A DNA stretch of 35,425 bases, taken from Nitrospira sp. GTDB lineage: Bacteria > Nitrospirota > Nitrospiria > Nitrospirales > Nitrospiraceae. The notes beneath the pieces were generated by a model, which was not told where the DNA came from, searched no databases, and saw nothing but the letters and a program-made list of their open reading frames with translations. Shown here in pieces: positions 1 through 7,684 of the stretch (within the stretch, counting starts at the first letter, position 1; every line of letters begins with the position of its first letter). The position numbers and the translations under genes were made by a program. The stretch is taken from assembly GCA_022843785.1 (NCBI GenBank), contig JALHMZ010000027.1, positions 1 to 35,425 on the forward strand, in the 5' to 3' direction.

Positions 1-178
1 ACTCATCATGACTCTGTCCTCTCCGACCATCCCACCCTCCTTTTGAGAGCGAACAGTCTATCAACGATGAGGACATTTCTATTCTGCTGAAACCGGACAT
101 TGTCATTTTGGGATTACAGTCTGCCGCCCCACTATTGTCTTCTGCGGCGTTTCGTCTGTAGACGTGTAAGAGCGTCCC

Positions 179-208
179 TTGACCCTCTGTTCCTTGCCTT
201 CTTATACT
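179..208 (+). promoter_or_regulatory. sigma70-type promoter for the lipoprotein gene
   Basis: A -35 box TTGACC (179-184), an 18-base spacer and a -10 box TATACT (203-208) are visible. The expected transcription start, about 7 bases after the -10 box, falls on or next to the ATG at 216, so the message may have almost no leader. No conserved gene is visible in 1-178. Confidence 0.5.
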
Positions 209-215
209 GCGGAGT

Positions 216-737
216 ATGGATCTGAGAAGGGCGTGTTTTTCTGGTTCGAGTCTATTGCTTGCCGGATGGGTTGTACTGTGTGCCCTCGCCGCGGGTAGCT
301 GTTCGTCGAAGACGCTTCAGTACCCTGCGGATCATGAACGGATGCAGCGCATCGATCGGGCAGTGGAATCGTTACGGGATGCGTATCAGAAGAAAGATCC
401 TTCCGCATTTCGAGCCGTGATGGCGCCGTCGGATCACCTCGAATCGTTGCAGCATCAAGTCAAGGCGGATTTCGAAGCCTTTCACGCGATCTCACTCGAA
501 TTCAAAGTCGAGCGGGTCATCATCGAAGGCGACAATGTTGACGTGTATGTTCGTTGGCAAGGTGTGTGGAAAAAGCATGCCGATGATACGGGTATGCGGC
601 AGCGAGGCCATACACGGCTCCAGTGGGCCGGCACCCAGTCGGTTCTGTTGCGCGATATTCAAGGCGATCTCCCGTTCGGTATGAAAGCGAAGCAAGCGCT
701 GTCCGAGCTTCCACCACCCAAGCCTGCTCCACGATAG
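216..737 (+). CDS. small secreted lipoprotein, NTF2/SnoaL-like fold, unknown function
   Basis: A 173-residue protein that I cannot assign to a named family. The N terminus has two arginines, a hydrophobic stretch (about residues 12-27) and a cysteine near residue 29 in the context AAGSC, an acceptable but imperfect lipobox, so lipid anchoring is probable. The mature part starts with a helix rich in Arg, Asp and Glu, followed by segments ending in a strand pattern (FKVERVIIEGDNVDVYVRW). This resembles the cone-shaped NTF2-like domains often used in small periplasmic proteins. It lies 6 bases upstream of nadB and probably shares its message, but no functional link to NAD synthesis is apparent. 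GGAG at 211-214 sits only one base before the ATG, too close for a normal ribosome site. The start may therefore be leaderless. Confidence 0.7.
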   Translation: MDLRRACFSGSSLLLAGWVVLCALAAGSCSSKTLQYPADHERMQRIDRAVESLRDAYQKKDPSAFRAVMAPSDHLESLQHQVKADFEAFHAISLEFKVERVIIEGDNVDVYVRWQGVWKKHADDTGMRQRGHTRLQWAGTQSVLLRDIQGDLPFGMKAKQALSELPPPKPAPR

Positions 738-743
738 CAACCC

Positions 744-2411
744 ATGCGGCGGTCTACTCCACCACAAGCGGATTTTCTTGTCATCGGTAGCGGAGTCGCC
801 GGACTCCGCGCGGCGCTCGATCTCAGCCGAGAAGGCCGGGTGATCATGCTCACCAAGGGCCATCCCTTACAGAGTGCCTCCATTTTTGCACAAGGGGGCG
901 TCGCGGTGGCGCTGAGCGAAGAAGACGACGTTGCGATCCATCTGACGGATACGGTGAGAGCGGGACATGGGCTATGCCGGCGAGAAGCGGTGCGGGTGCT
1001 CGTCGAGGAAGGGCCGGATCGTATTCAGGAACTGATTCGATGGGGAGCGAAATTCGATAAAGCAGGGGGCAAGTTCGCGTTTGCTCGGGAGGCAGCGCAT
1101 AGCCGTAGCAGGATTCTCCGTGCCCGAGGTGATGCGACGGGGAATGAAATGGTGCGCGTATTGATGGCGCAAGCTCATCGGCAGAAACGGATCCATCGGA
1201 TGGATTTCCATTTTACTGTCGACCTGGTTGTGGAAGACGGCCGCTGTTGCGGAGCGGTGGTATTGGACGAGCATTCGGGTGAGCAATTCATCTTGCCTGC
1301 CAAAGCGGTCGTGCTGTCAACGGGCGGGGCCGGCCAAATCTATGCGCGGACGACGAATCCGCCGAACGCCACCGGCGACGGCATGGCCATGGCTTTTCGA
1401 GCAGGGGCGCTCTTACAGGACATGGAGTTCGTCCAGTTTCATCCGACGGCGTTGTTTCTGCCGTCCAGCCCGCCGTTTCTTCTCTCCGAAGCGATGCGAG
1501 GTGAAGGAGGGCAGCTGCGCAATCATAAGGGTGAGGCATTCATGCAACGGTATCATCCATTGGGTGCCATGGCTCCCAGGGATATCGTGGCGCGGGCAAT
1601 CTGGGCGGAAATGGCGGCGACCAAATCCCGGCATGTGTATCTCGATGTGACTCACCTGGGAGCTGACTTTGTGAAGCGGCGATTCCCGACGATTTATTCG
1701 ACGTGCCTCCGGTACGATATCGATATCACGGAAGAATGGATTCCGGTTTCGCCGAGCGCGCACTACATGATGGGAGGAGTCTGGACCGATCTCAACGGCG
1801 CGACGACCTTGCCGGGTCTTTTTGCGGCCGGTGAGGTGGCGTGCAGCGGTGTGCACGGCGCCAATCGACTGGCGAGTAATTCGTTGCTGGAAGGCCTGGT
1901 CTTTGGCATGCGGGCCGGCGTTGCTGCTGTCGCGTGGGCGGCCCGCCAGACTCTGCCGGATTTGTCAGGCCAGGTTGCGGCCTTGCGGCACGCGCTGAAG
2001 CATCGACTGGACGACACAGAAAAAATGCGAAACTCGCTTCGTCGAACGATGTGGGGCCAAGTCGGCATCATTCGTTCCCGCGAGTCCTTAGTGCGTGCGA
2101 CTGCCCAACTGTCTCGGTGGGAACACATGATTTCGAAATCGTTTGCCGGCAGGGCCGACCTTGAGGTCAAGAACATGGTGCAGGTGGCGCATTGTGTGGC
2201 GGAAGCGGCGCTATGGCGGGAGAACAGTGTCGGCGCCCACTTCCGATCGGACATTCCAGAATCCAAACGGCCAGGGTGGAAACAACATAGCCAGCTGTCT
2301 GTGAAGAAGTCGGTTATTGGGCAGGAGAGACAGAAACACTCTGGACAGGTAGTTGCGCTACAGTCTCCGAAGACGCAATCACGTGGCCGGTCGCGGCAAG
2401 GTCTCGCGTGA
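744..2411 (+). CDS. nadB: L-aspartate oxidase
   Basis: FAD flavoprotein that oxidises L-aspartate to iminoaspartate, the first step of bacterial de novo NAD synthesis; NadA then uses the product. The dinucleotide-binding GSGVAG lies at residues 15-20. Typical family motifs follow: the SIFAQGGVAVAL loop, HSRSRILRARGDATG, EFVQFHPTAL, a long active-site stretch around REIVARAI-like PRDIVARAIWAEM, and the FAD-binding GVHGANRLASNSLLEGLVFG. At 555 residues it is slightly long for the family (about 530-540). The extra length is a basic, unconserved C-terminal tail that overlaps the 3' end of the convergent transglycosylase gene by 98 bases. Succinate dehydrogenase flavoproteins are the main lookalikes, but the overall length and the ANRLASNSLLE motif favour NadB. 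It probably forms a short operon with the lipoprotein gene before it. Confidence 0.95.
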   Translation: MRRSTPPQADFLVIGSGVAGLRAALDLSREGRVIMLTKGHPLQSASIFAQGGVAVALSEEDDVAIHLTDTVRAGHGLCRREAVRVLVEEGPDRIQELIRWGAKFDKAGGKFAFAREAAHSRSRILRARGDATGNEMVRVLMAQAHRQKRIHRMDFHFTVDLVVEDGRCCGAVVLDEHSGEQFILPAKAVVLSTGGAGQIYARTTNPPNATGDGMAMAFRAGALLQDMEFVQFHPTALFLPSSPPFLLSEAMRGEGGQLRNHKGEAFMQRYHPLGAMAPRDIVARAIWAEMAATKSRHVYLDVTHLGADFVKRRFPTIYSTCLRYDIDITEEWIPVSPSAHYMMGGVWTDLNGATTLPGLFAAGEVACSGVHGANRLASNSLLEGLVFGMRAGVAAVAWAARQTLPDLSGQVAALRHALKHRLDDTEKMRNSLRRTMWGQVGIIRSRESLVRATAQLSRWEHMISKSFAGRADLEVKNMVQVAHCVAEAALWRENSVGAHFRSDIPESKRPGWKQHSQLSVKKSVIGQERQKHSGQVVALQSPKTQSRGRSRQGLA

Positions 2412-3006
2412 GAAAGACCCGGTAATAACGCAACACCTTACGGACGTACTGCCGGGTTTCAGTGTACGGTGGAAGAGTCCGGTAACGGTCGACGACATGC
2501 TCGCCCGCGTTATAGGCTGCCAGCGCAAGCGGGAGGTTCCCGCGAAATCGATCCAGCAACTGTCGGAGGTATTTCGTTCCTCCGCCGATGTTGTCTTCAG
2601 GATCGTACAGATCCCGCACATCCATTCGGGCGGCAGTTTGCGGCATCAGCTGCATGAGACCGACGGCCCCTGCCCGTGACACGGCATGAGGGTCGAATCC
2701 CGATTCGGCCTTGATGACGGCTCGAATGAGCGCCGGGTGCAATTGATGCTGGCGTGAAAACCGGCTGATCATCGGTTCCAATTCCTGTTCGGAGATCGTG
2801 GGGTGGAGGCGATTTGAAAGGATATCGATTCGGCGGTAACGCATATCAGACGGAACGTTTGTGAGAGAAATGGTCCCATTGGCGTCGATATACTGATACA
2901 TCTCTGCGCGGGCAGTGGGTGCTGTGGCTAGGAGGTGGCTCGTGACCAGAAGACCCATCGTGATGGGGAGTGTGGCAAATTTGAAAGGTTTTCTTGGTTT
3001 CGGCAT
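2314..3006 (-). CDS. small lytic transglycosylase (GH23) with N-terminal DUF4124-like segment
   Basis: Exported murein-cleaving enzyme, 230 residues from the ATG at 3006. It has a basic N terminus and a hydrophobic signal sequence ending near TARA, then a short segment of the DUF4124 type (EMYQYIDANGTISLTNVP) and the SLT catalytic domain. That domain holds the catalytic Glu in KAESGFDPHAVS, then GAVGLMQLMPQTA, the LPLALAAYNAGE motif and YVRKVLRYYRVF. A GTG at 3033 and an ATG at 3030 are also in frame. I prefer 3006 because it gives a compact signal peptide and lies just after a promoter. The 3' end overlaps nadB by 98 bases in the convergent direction. This is one of two GH23 enzymes in the window; the other, at 12540, is much larger. 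Confidence 0.88.
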   Translation of the reverse strand: MPKPRKPFKFATLPITMGLLVTSHLLATAPTARAEMYQYIDANGTISLTNVPSDMRYRRIDILSNRLHPTISEQELEPMISRFSRQHQLHPALIRAVIKAESGFDPHAVSRAGAVGLMQLMPQTAARMDVRDLYDPEDNIGGGTKYLRQLLDRFRGNLPLALAAYNAGEHVVDRYRTLPPYTETRQYVRKVLRYYRVFLTRDLAATGHVIASSETVAQLPVQSVSVSPAQ

Positions 3007-3012
3007 GGTCAA

Positions 3013-3040
3013 ACGATAACAGTCTTCCATCACCTGTCAA
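3013..3040 (-). promoter_or_regulatory. sigma70-type promoter for the small transglycosylase
   Basis: On the minus strand TTGACA (3040-3035) is followed by 16 bases and TATCGT (3018-3013). The predicted transcription start falls on or beside the ATG at 3006. This supports that start over the upstream in-frame GTG/ATG, which lie inside the promoter. Confidence 0.45.
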
Positions 3041-3106
3041 GGAGAATGCAGATCTCGTGCCTCTTGGGCGGAATTAAAATGGATGTGAAAACAAGAGGTT
3101 TGCAGT

Positions 3107-3988
3107 CTAGCGGGGCGAAGTCTTCTCCAAAAAACGTTCCCGCGCTCCAATAAACAGTTCGTGCAGCTTCCGAGTGAGGGGGCCCGGTTTCCCCGTGCCG
3201 ATCTGTTTGCCATCGATGGCCACCACCGGCATGATTTCCATACTCGTGTTGGTCAAAAAGCACTCGCAGGCTTGGTACAACTGTGTGGGAGTGAAGCGGC
3301 CCTCTTCTGTCTGAATCTGTTGTTCTCTCGCCAACTGGAGCACGATTGATCGAGTGATGCCGTCCAGGAGACCGCATTCGACGGAAGGCGTGCGCAGGCA
3401 TCCGTCAGCGATGAAGAACAGATTGCTGACGGTACATTCTGTCAGGTGATGTTCCCAGTTCAGCAGGATGCTGTCGAATGCCCCGGCTGCGATGGCTTCC
3501 CGTTTGGCAAGAATGTTGTTGAGAAAATTTGTGGCTTTGATCTGGGGAGAAAGGGCGCCGGGCAGGTTCCGTCGTGTTTCAGCGACGATCAGCGTTACAC
3601 CGGTTCGGTACAGTTCGGGGGAGGGGAGATGAAGCGGTTTGGCCATAATGACGACGGTGGGAGTGCGGCATAGGGCCGGATCAAGGCCGATGTCTCCAGT
3701 TCCTCGTGAAATCGTAATTCTCAGATAGGCATCGTGTTGGGCGTTGCCGATCCGATTACGTTCCATCGACTCATGGAGCAGATCCGGCCAGTTGAGGTCG
3801 GGTATGGATAGTCCGATTGCCTCGGCGGATCGTCGGAGTCTGGCAAGATGGTGGTCCTGCATGAAGATGCGGCTCCCGTATGATCGGATCGTTTCATAGA
3901 CCCCGTCGCCATAGAGAAACCCATGATCGAAGACGGAGACGACGGCGTCCACATCCTTCACAAACCGGTCGTTGAGGTAAATCCACAT
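3107..3988 (-). CDS. pabC: class IV aminotransferase-fold enzyme, probably aminodeoxychorismate lyase
   Basis: PLP-dependent fold-type IV protein, 293 residues. The family hallmarks are SVFDHGFLYGDGVYETIRSY near the N terminus, the PLP lysine in SPQIKATNFLNN, and LLNWEHHLTECTVSNLFFI, which binds the cofactor phosphate. Branched-chain aminotransferase, D-alanine aminotransferase and 4-amino-4-deoxychorismate lyase share these motifs. I choose the lyase (release of p-aminobenzoate and pyruvate, for folate) from context: the gene starts 11 bases after the stop of a pabB-type chorismate enzyme on the same strand, so the two are probably translated together. No Shine-Dalgarno sequence is visible in that gap, which fits coupling. 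Specificity cannot be settled from sequence alone. Confidence 0.8.
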   Translation of the reverse strand: MWIYLNDRFVKDVDAVVSVFDHGFLYGDGVYETIRSYGSRIFMQDHHLARLRRSAEAIGLSIPDLNWPDLLHESMERNRIGNAQHDAYLRITISRGTGDIGLDPALCRTPTVVIMAKPLHLPSPELYRTGVTLIVAETRRNLPGALSPQIKATNFLNNILAKREAIAAGAFDSILLNWEHHLTECTVSNLFFIADGCLRTPSVECGLLDGITRSIVLQLAREQQIQTEEGRFTPTQLYQACECFLTNTSMEIMPVVAIDGKQIGTGKPGPLTRKLHELFIGARERFLEKTSPR

Positions 3989-3999
3989 GGCGGCTGGCG

Positions 4000-5478
4000 T
4001 TAGGCGAATGCGCTCAAAAAGGCTTGGGCTTTGTGGATGGTCTCTTCGTATTCACGCGCTGGATCGGAGTCGGCCACAATACCGGCGCCGACTTGGAGGT
4101 ACCCTGTGCCGTTCCTCCTGACGAGGGTTCTGATCAAGATATTGAAGTCCAAATCGCCGCTCCAACTGAGATAGCCCATCGAGCCGGTATAGGGGCCACG
4201 GCGAACCGGTTCCAGCTCTTCAATGATTTCCATGCAGCGGATCTTCGGCACGCCGGTGATGGTTCCACCCGGGAATAAGGCTCTCAGCAAATCAAACCCC
4301 GTGGCGCTGCTTCTCAGGGTCCCGCCGACATGAGAGACCAGATGGCTCACGTGGGAATACCGTTCCAGTGTCATCAGTTCATCGACCCGGACGCTCCCGA
4401 AGTCACAGACTCGGCCGAGATCATTCCGTTCGAGATCAACCAGCATGATATGTTCCGCGCATTCTTTTTCATTCGAGCGCAACTCGCCTTCAAGCCGCAG
4501 ATCGTCGGCAGCATTCTTTCCGCGTGGTCTGGTGCCGGCGATCGGCCTTGTATCAGCCCGGCGTCCGTTGAGACGGACGAGTCGTTCAGGCGATGAACTG
4601 ATGAGGCTGGTGTGATTGAAACGGAGTAGTCCGGAGAATGGTGAAGGATTCAGGGTGCGCAGACGGCTGTACGCAAGGAGATCCGGCTGCAATCCGGATT
4701 GAGACGGAAATGCATCTCCCGTCACAGTAAAACGGTGAGAAAGGTTGGCCTGATAGATATCGCCGGCTGCGATATAGTCCTGACAACGGTGGACACGATC
4801 GATATAGGAAGACCGTTGTTGTTCCGGTGAGAATGCAAGGCGGCCTCGTGTGTCGGTATCGGTTTCGGTGCAGGCGGGGTTGGAGAGCCGCGCTTCCAGT
4901 GCTGCCAGGCGATCGCGCCCTTCCCGGAAAAGTTTCTCACGAGGCTCACCCAAAAAACGCTCGAGTGGGGGGCAGAACATGAGCATCAGGCAGTCCTGCT
5001 CATGGTCAAGCGCAGCGACAAGATCGAAAAAAGCAAACTCAAGATCGGGGGTTGCAAGATCATCGAGCGCGGCAGACGGGACCCGCTCGAATTGGCGGAC
5101 GAGATCATAACTGAAATAACCAACCGCGCCTCCGAAAAAAGGCGGGACATCGACGGGCCGCGTGATGCGGGAGTTGCCGACGAGTCGGGCGAGATGCTGG
5201 AAGGGCGCCTGTCCGGACTCTTCGTGGCCGTGTGCCGGTTGCTGTAGGTACTGATCAGCTTTTCCGCTCAAGGTTTGATAGGGGTCACTGGCAAAGAATG
5301 AATATCGTCCTGTCGTCGCGCGTCCGTTGCCGCTCTCAAAAAGAAAGGAAGGTCGTTGAGCCGAGGCCATTCTTGTGTAGAGGTCAAAGGGACTTGCCTG
5401 CGGACAAGGCAGCGTCGCCACAAGAGGCGACGGAGGGCCTTGTAGGAAGCGAGTCGATGAGAGCATTGTCGTTGGCAT
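4000..5478 (-). CDS. pabB: chorismate-binding enzyme, aminodeoxychorismate synthase component I (or anthranilate synthase component I)
   Basis: Chorismate-utilising enzyme of the TrpE/PabB superfamily, 492 residues. It shows an N-terminal subdomain (FLFESGNGRATTGRYSFFA), then the catalytic chorismate-binding domain. That domain has QANLSHRF, SSSPERLVRL, RPIAGTRPRG, EHIMLVDLERNDLGRV, VSHLVSHVGGTL, FPGGTITGVPKIRCMEII and GPYTGSMGYLS. The GGTITGVPK form and the pabC-like gene directly downstream favour p-aminobenzoate synthesis. However, the PIAGT motif carries Ala where the well-studied E. coli PabB has a Lys (PIKGT); Ala is typical of TrpE. No glutamine amidotransferase partner gene is next to it, so ammonia would come from a shared or distant subunit. 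The gene ends 11 bases before pabC. Confidence 0.82.
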   Translation of the reverse strand: MPTTMLSSTRFLQGPPSPLVATLPCPQASPFDLYTRMASAQRPSFLFESGNGRATTGRYSFFASDPYQTLSGKADQYLQQPAHGHEESGQAPFQHLARLVGNSRITRPVDVPPFFGGAVGYFSYDLVRQFERVPSAALDDLATPDLEFAFFDLVAALDHEQDCLMLMFCPPLERFLGEPREKLFREGRDRLAALEARLSNPACTETDTDTRGRLAFSPEQQRSSYIDRVHRCQDYIAAGDIYQANLSHRFTVTGDAFPSQSGLQPDLLAYSRLRTLNPSPFSGLLRFNHTSLISSSPERLVRLNGRRADTRPIAGTRPRGKNAADDLRLEGELRSNEKECAEHIMLVDLERNDLGRVCDFGSVRVDELMTLERYSHVSHLVSHVGGTLRSSATGFDLLRALFPGGTITGVPKIRCMEIIEELEPVRRGPYTGSMGYLSWSGDLDFNILIRTLVRRNGTGYLQVGAGIVADSDPAREYEETIHKAQAFLSAFA

Positions 5479-5652
5479 GGCGTCGACACATTATGCTGGG
5501 AGAAGGTACGTCACTATACCGCAGCGACCGCTGCAGAAACAGGCCCATGTCTGCTTGACATTCCGAAGTGAGTTCTGCTTGAATTGCGGACCCATTCTCG
5601 GCAGAGTTCTGCTCATGTGTTGCATGTGCACTTGCCGCCTGTGGGTATAAGT

Positions 5653-5874
5653 ATGTCCTCTTCACAAGATCCGCTCTATGCGGGGCTTGGCCAGGCGGTC
5701 AGGATCGCAACAGATCTGCTTGCCGCACTGATTGCCGGAGGAGGATTGGGGTGGGTGTGTGATACCTATCTCTTCGACTCCACGCCCTGGGGAATAATCG
5801 GAGGGCTGGTGTTGGGCGGTGTAACAGGAATGAGGAATGCCTATCGGTCCGTGCAACGGTGGACGAAGACGTAA
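5653..5874 (+). CDS. atpI: AtpI/AtpZ-family F0 assembly protein
   Basis: A 73-residue membrane protein at the head of the F0 genes. It has two hydrophobic helices joined by a short loop (VRIATDLLAALIAGGGLGWVCDTYLF, then PWGIIGGLVLGGVTGMRNAYR), the layout of the short AtpZ-like (PF09527-type) proteins. These occupy this position in many atp operons and assist c-ring assembly or Mg/Ca handling. The start is uncertain: ATG 5653 begins the recognisable part, while the frame is open back to a TTG at 5584. Neither has a clear ribosome site. It lies 38 bases before atpB. Confidence 0.78.
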   Translation: MSSSQDPLYAGLGQAVRIATDLLAALIAGGGLGWVCDTYLFDSTPWGIIGGLVLGGVTGMRNAYRSVQRWTKT

Positions 5875-5912
5875 CCCGACACTAACAAAAGCATAAGAAG
5901 TATAAGGTCGCC

Positions 5913-6662
5913 ATGGAAGACAACCCGCTTCATCCGTTCGAACTGCATGACTGGATTCCCATTGCCCTTGGTGGGCTGGATATTTCCATCAATAAGGCCG
6001 TCGTGTTTATGTGGATCGCTGTGTCCCTGGCGGCTGTGGTGATGATCATGGCAGGATCGTCACGCAAGCTGGTTCCCGGCAAGTTGCAAAACCTGGCTGA
6101 AATCATGGTCGATTTCATTCGCACGATGATCATGGAAACGATGGGCAAGGAGGGGATGCGGTTTTTCCCTTTTATCGGGACCCTGTTTGTTTTCATTCTC
6201 TTCTGTAACCTGCTCGGAATGATTCCCGGCAGCTACACGGTGACGAGTCAGATTGCCGTGACCGCCGTGTTCGCATTCGTGGTGTATGGGATCAGTTTGG
6301 TGGTGGGCTTCATGTTGCATGGCGTGAAGTTTCTTGGCGTGCTGATTCCCCCAGGCACGCCGGGATGGCTGGTTCCGCTGATGATCCCGATCGAGATCAT
6401 GAGTCAGTTGGCAAGGCCCATTTCGCTGGCGGTTCGATTATTTGCCAATATGACGGCGGGCCATGTGTTGCTCGGTGTGCTGTTCGGCATGGCGATCAGC
6501 GGTGGACTGTTGATCGGATGGTTGCCTTTTGTTTTCACGGTGGGAATCAATGTCCTGGAAGTGGGCATTGCGTTCATTCAAGCCTATATTTTTACCATGT
6601 TGAGTTGTGTCTATTTGGGAGACGCATTTCACTTGCATGGCCATGATGACCATGCGCATTGA
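5913..6662 (+). CDS. atpB: ATP synthase F0 subunit a
   Basis: Integral membrane stator subunit that forms the two proton half-channels beside the c-ring, 249 residues. Several hydrophobic helices are visible. The essential arginine lies in SLAVRLFANMTAGHVLL, the signature of the family, and the last helix ends in FTMLSCVYLGDAFHLH. The C terminus is His/Asp rich (HLHGHDDHAH). AAGG around 5904-5907 can serve as ribosome site for ATG 5913. It is the second gene of an F0-only operon. Confidence 0.96.
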   Translation: MEDNPLHPFELHDWIPIALGGLDISINKAVVFMWIAVSLAAVVMIMAGSSRKLVPGKLQNLAEIMVDFIRTMIMETMGKEGMRFFPFIGTLFVFILFCNLLGMIPGSYTVTSQIAVTAVFAFVVYGISLVVGFMLHGVKFLGVLIPPGTPGWLVPLMIPIEIMSQLARPISLAVRLFANMTAGHVLLGVLFGMAISGGLLIGWLPFVFTVGINVLEVGIAFIQAYIFTMLSCVYLGDAFHLHGHDDHAH

Positions 6663-6678
6663 CCGACTGTAGAAAGGG

Positions 6679-6771
6679 CTGTCCGGCAGGGTTTGTATTG
6701 CCGTCCACTCGTTGACGTATTACACGGTATGCTTCAAGGCGTTCGTTCCTTGCAGCCTGCCGGAGGGACAG
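6679..6771 (+). other. long-range stem in the atpB-atpE leader
   Basis: Within the 175-base gap between atpB and atpE, positions 6679-6690 (CTGTCCGGCAGG) can pair with 6756-6761 (CCTGCC) plus 6766-6771 (GGACAG). This makes a 12-base-pair stem interrupted by a 4-base bulge (GGAG). The c subunit is needed in many copies, so a structured leader upstream of its strong ribosome site (AGGAGG, 6821-6826) could set its higher output. Pairing is seen; function is inferred. Confidence 0.45.
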
Positions 6772-6837
6772 GTCGATCGGGCCTTGGGGTAAGCCTGGGA
6801 TAGGCGTGAGTTTTTATTAAAGGAGGATAGACAAACA

Positions 6838-7071
6838 ATGGATTCAGCAGCAGCAGGGTTGATCGGGATGGGCTGTGCCGCAGCAGGGTTTGCCGGAGCC
6901 GGCGTCGGCATCGGGTATATCTTCGGGAAAATGATCGAAGTGGTCGCGCGCCAGCCGGAAGCCGAAGCTCGCGTCACAAAATATATGTGGATCGGGTTTG
7001 CGTTGGTGGAAGCCATTGCGCTGTACGGCCTGGTCATTGCCTTCATCATTATGGGCTTTCGGAAGGGGTAA
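6838..7071 (+). CDS. atpE: ATP synthase F0 subunit c
   Basis: Rotor ring subunit, 77 residues forming two helices around a polar loop (VARQPEAEARVTKY). The ion-carrying carboxylate is Glu58 in the second helix (FALVEAIALYG). Glycine/alanine-rich helix 1 (AAAGFAGAGVGIGYIFGKMI) matches the usual packing motif. The residues around Glu58 do not show the extra polar ligands typical of sodium rings, so proton use is likely. AGGAGG at 6821-6826 lies 11 bases before the ATG. A structured 175-base leader separates it from atpB. Confidence 0.96.
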   Translation: MDSAAAGLIGMGCAAAGFAGAGVGIGYIFGKMIEVVARQPEAEARVTKYMWIGFALVEAIALYGLVIAFIIMGFRKG

Positions 7072-7134
7072 GAGGGACCGGAGGGAGGCCCCGCGCCTTC
7101 GTCTCCTGTTGTCCTTCTCTCCTGGGGAGTTGAC

Positions 7135-7641
7135 ATGCCGCAGTTCGAATCTCACTTTTTTTCTTCCCTGATTTTCTGGGAAGTGGTGTCGTTCGCGATT
7201 CTCTTTTTCGTGCTCTACAAGTTTGCGTTTCCCGGCATCTTAAGCATGCTGGAAGAACGGGAAAAGAAAATCAAGGACAGCCTTGACCAGGCAGAACATC
7301 ACCGGTCTGAGGCTGAACGGAAATTCAAAGAATATGAGGCCAAGCTGAATGCCGCTGCGAAAGAGGCGGAAGGAATTCTGGCTGCGGCCAAGGAGCGGGC
7401 TCAACGGCTCATGGAAGAAAATGAGCAGCGGATGACGGTGGAAGCCGAACGGATCAAAGGCGATGCAACGCGTGAAATCGACCGTGAGCGTCGCAAGGCG
7501 ATTCAGGACATTCGCGCTCAAACCACCGACTTAGCCCTGCTTGTTGCGGAGAAGGTTGTCCAGAGAAGCCTGAATGAAGCGGACAACAGGAAGTTCACAG
7601 ACGACGCACTCGAGGCGTTGTCAAAATCCTACCAGCAGTAA
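7135..7641 (+). CDS. atpF: ATP synthase F0 subunit b
   Basis: Peripheral stalk subunit, 168 residues. One N-terminal membrane helix (about residues 9-32, LIFWEVVSFAILFFVLYKFAF) is followed by a long charged coiled coil rich in Glu, Lys, Ala and Arg that reaches up to F1. GGGGAG at 7124-7129 gives a well-placed ribosome site 5 bases before the ATG. In most bacteria delta, alpha, gamma, beta and epsilon follow directly. Here the next gene is a convergent larE-like gene, so the F1 genes must lie elsewhere. Confidence 0.94.
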   Translation: MPQFESHFFSSLIFWEVVSFAILFFVLYKFAFPGILSMLEEREKKIKDSLDQAEHHRSEAERKFKEYEAKLNAAAKEAEGILAAAKERAQRLMEENEQRMTVEAERIKGDATREIDRERRKAIQDIRAQTTDLALLVAEKVVQRSLNEADNRKFTDDALEALSKSYQQ

Positions 7642-7658
7642 CGTACTGATCGGGTCGC

Positions 7659-7684
7659 GCGGGATCACCGAAGACTGATCCCGC
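7659..7684. terminator. hairpin between convergent atpF and larE, possible terminator
   Basis: A perfect 9-base-pair stem (GCGGGATCA 7659-7667 with TGATCCCGC 7676-7684) around an 8-base loop spans the larE stop codon, 18 bases after atpF. No T-run follows on either strand, so intrinsic termination would be weak. Confidence 0.35.
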
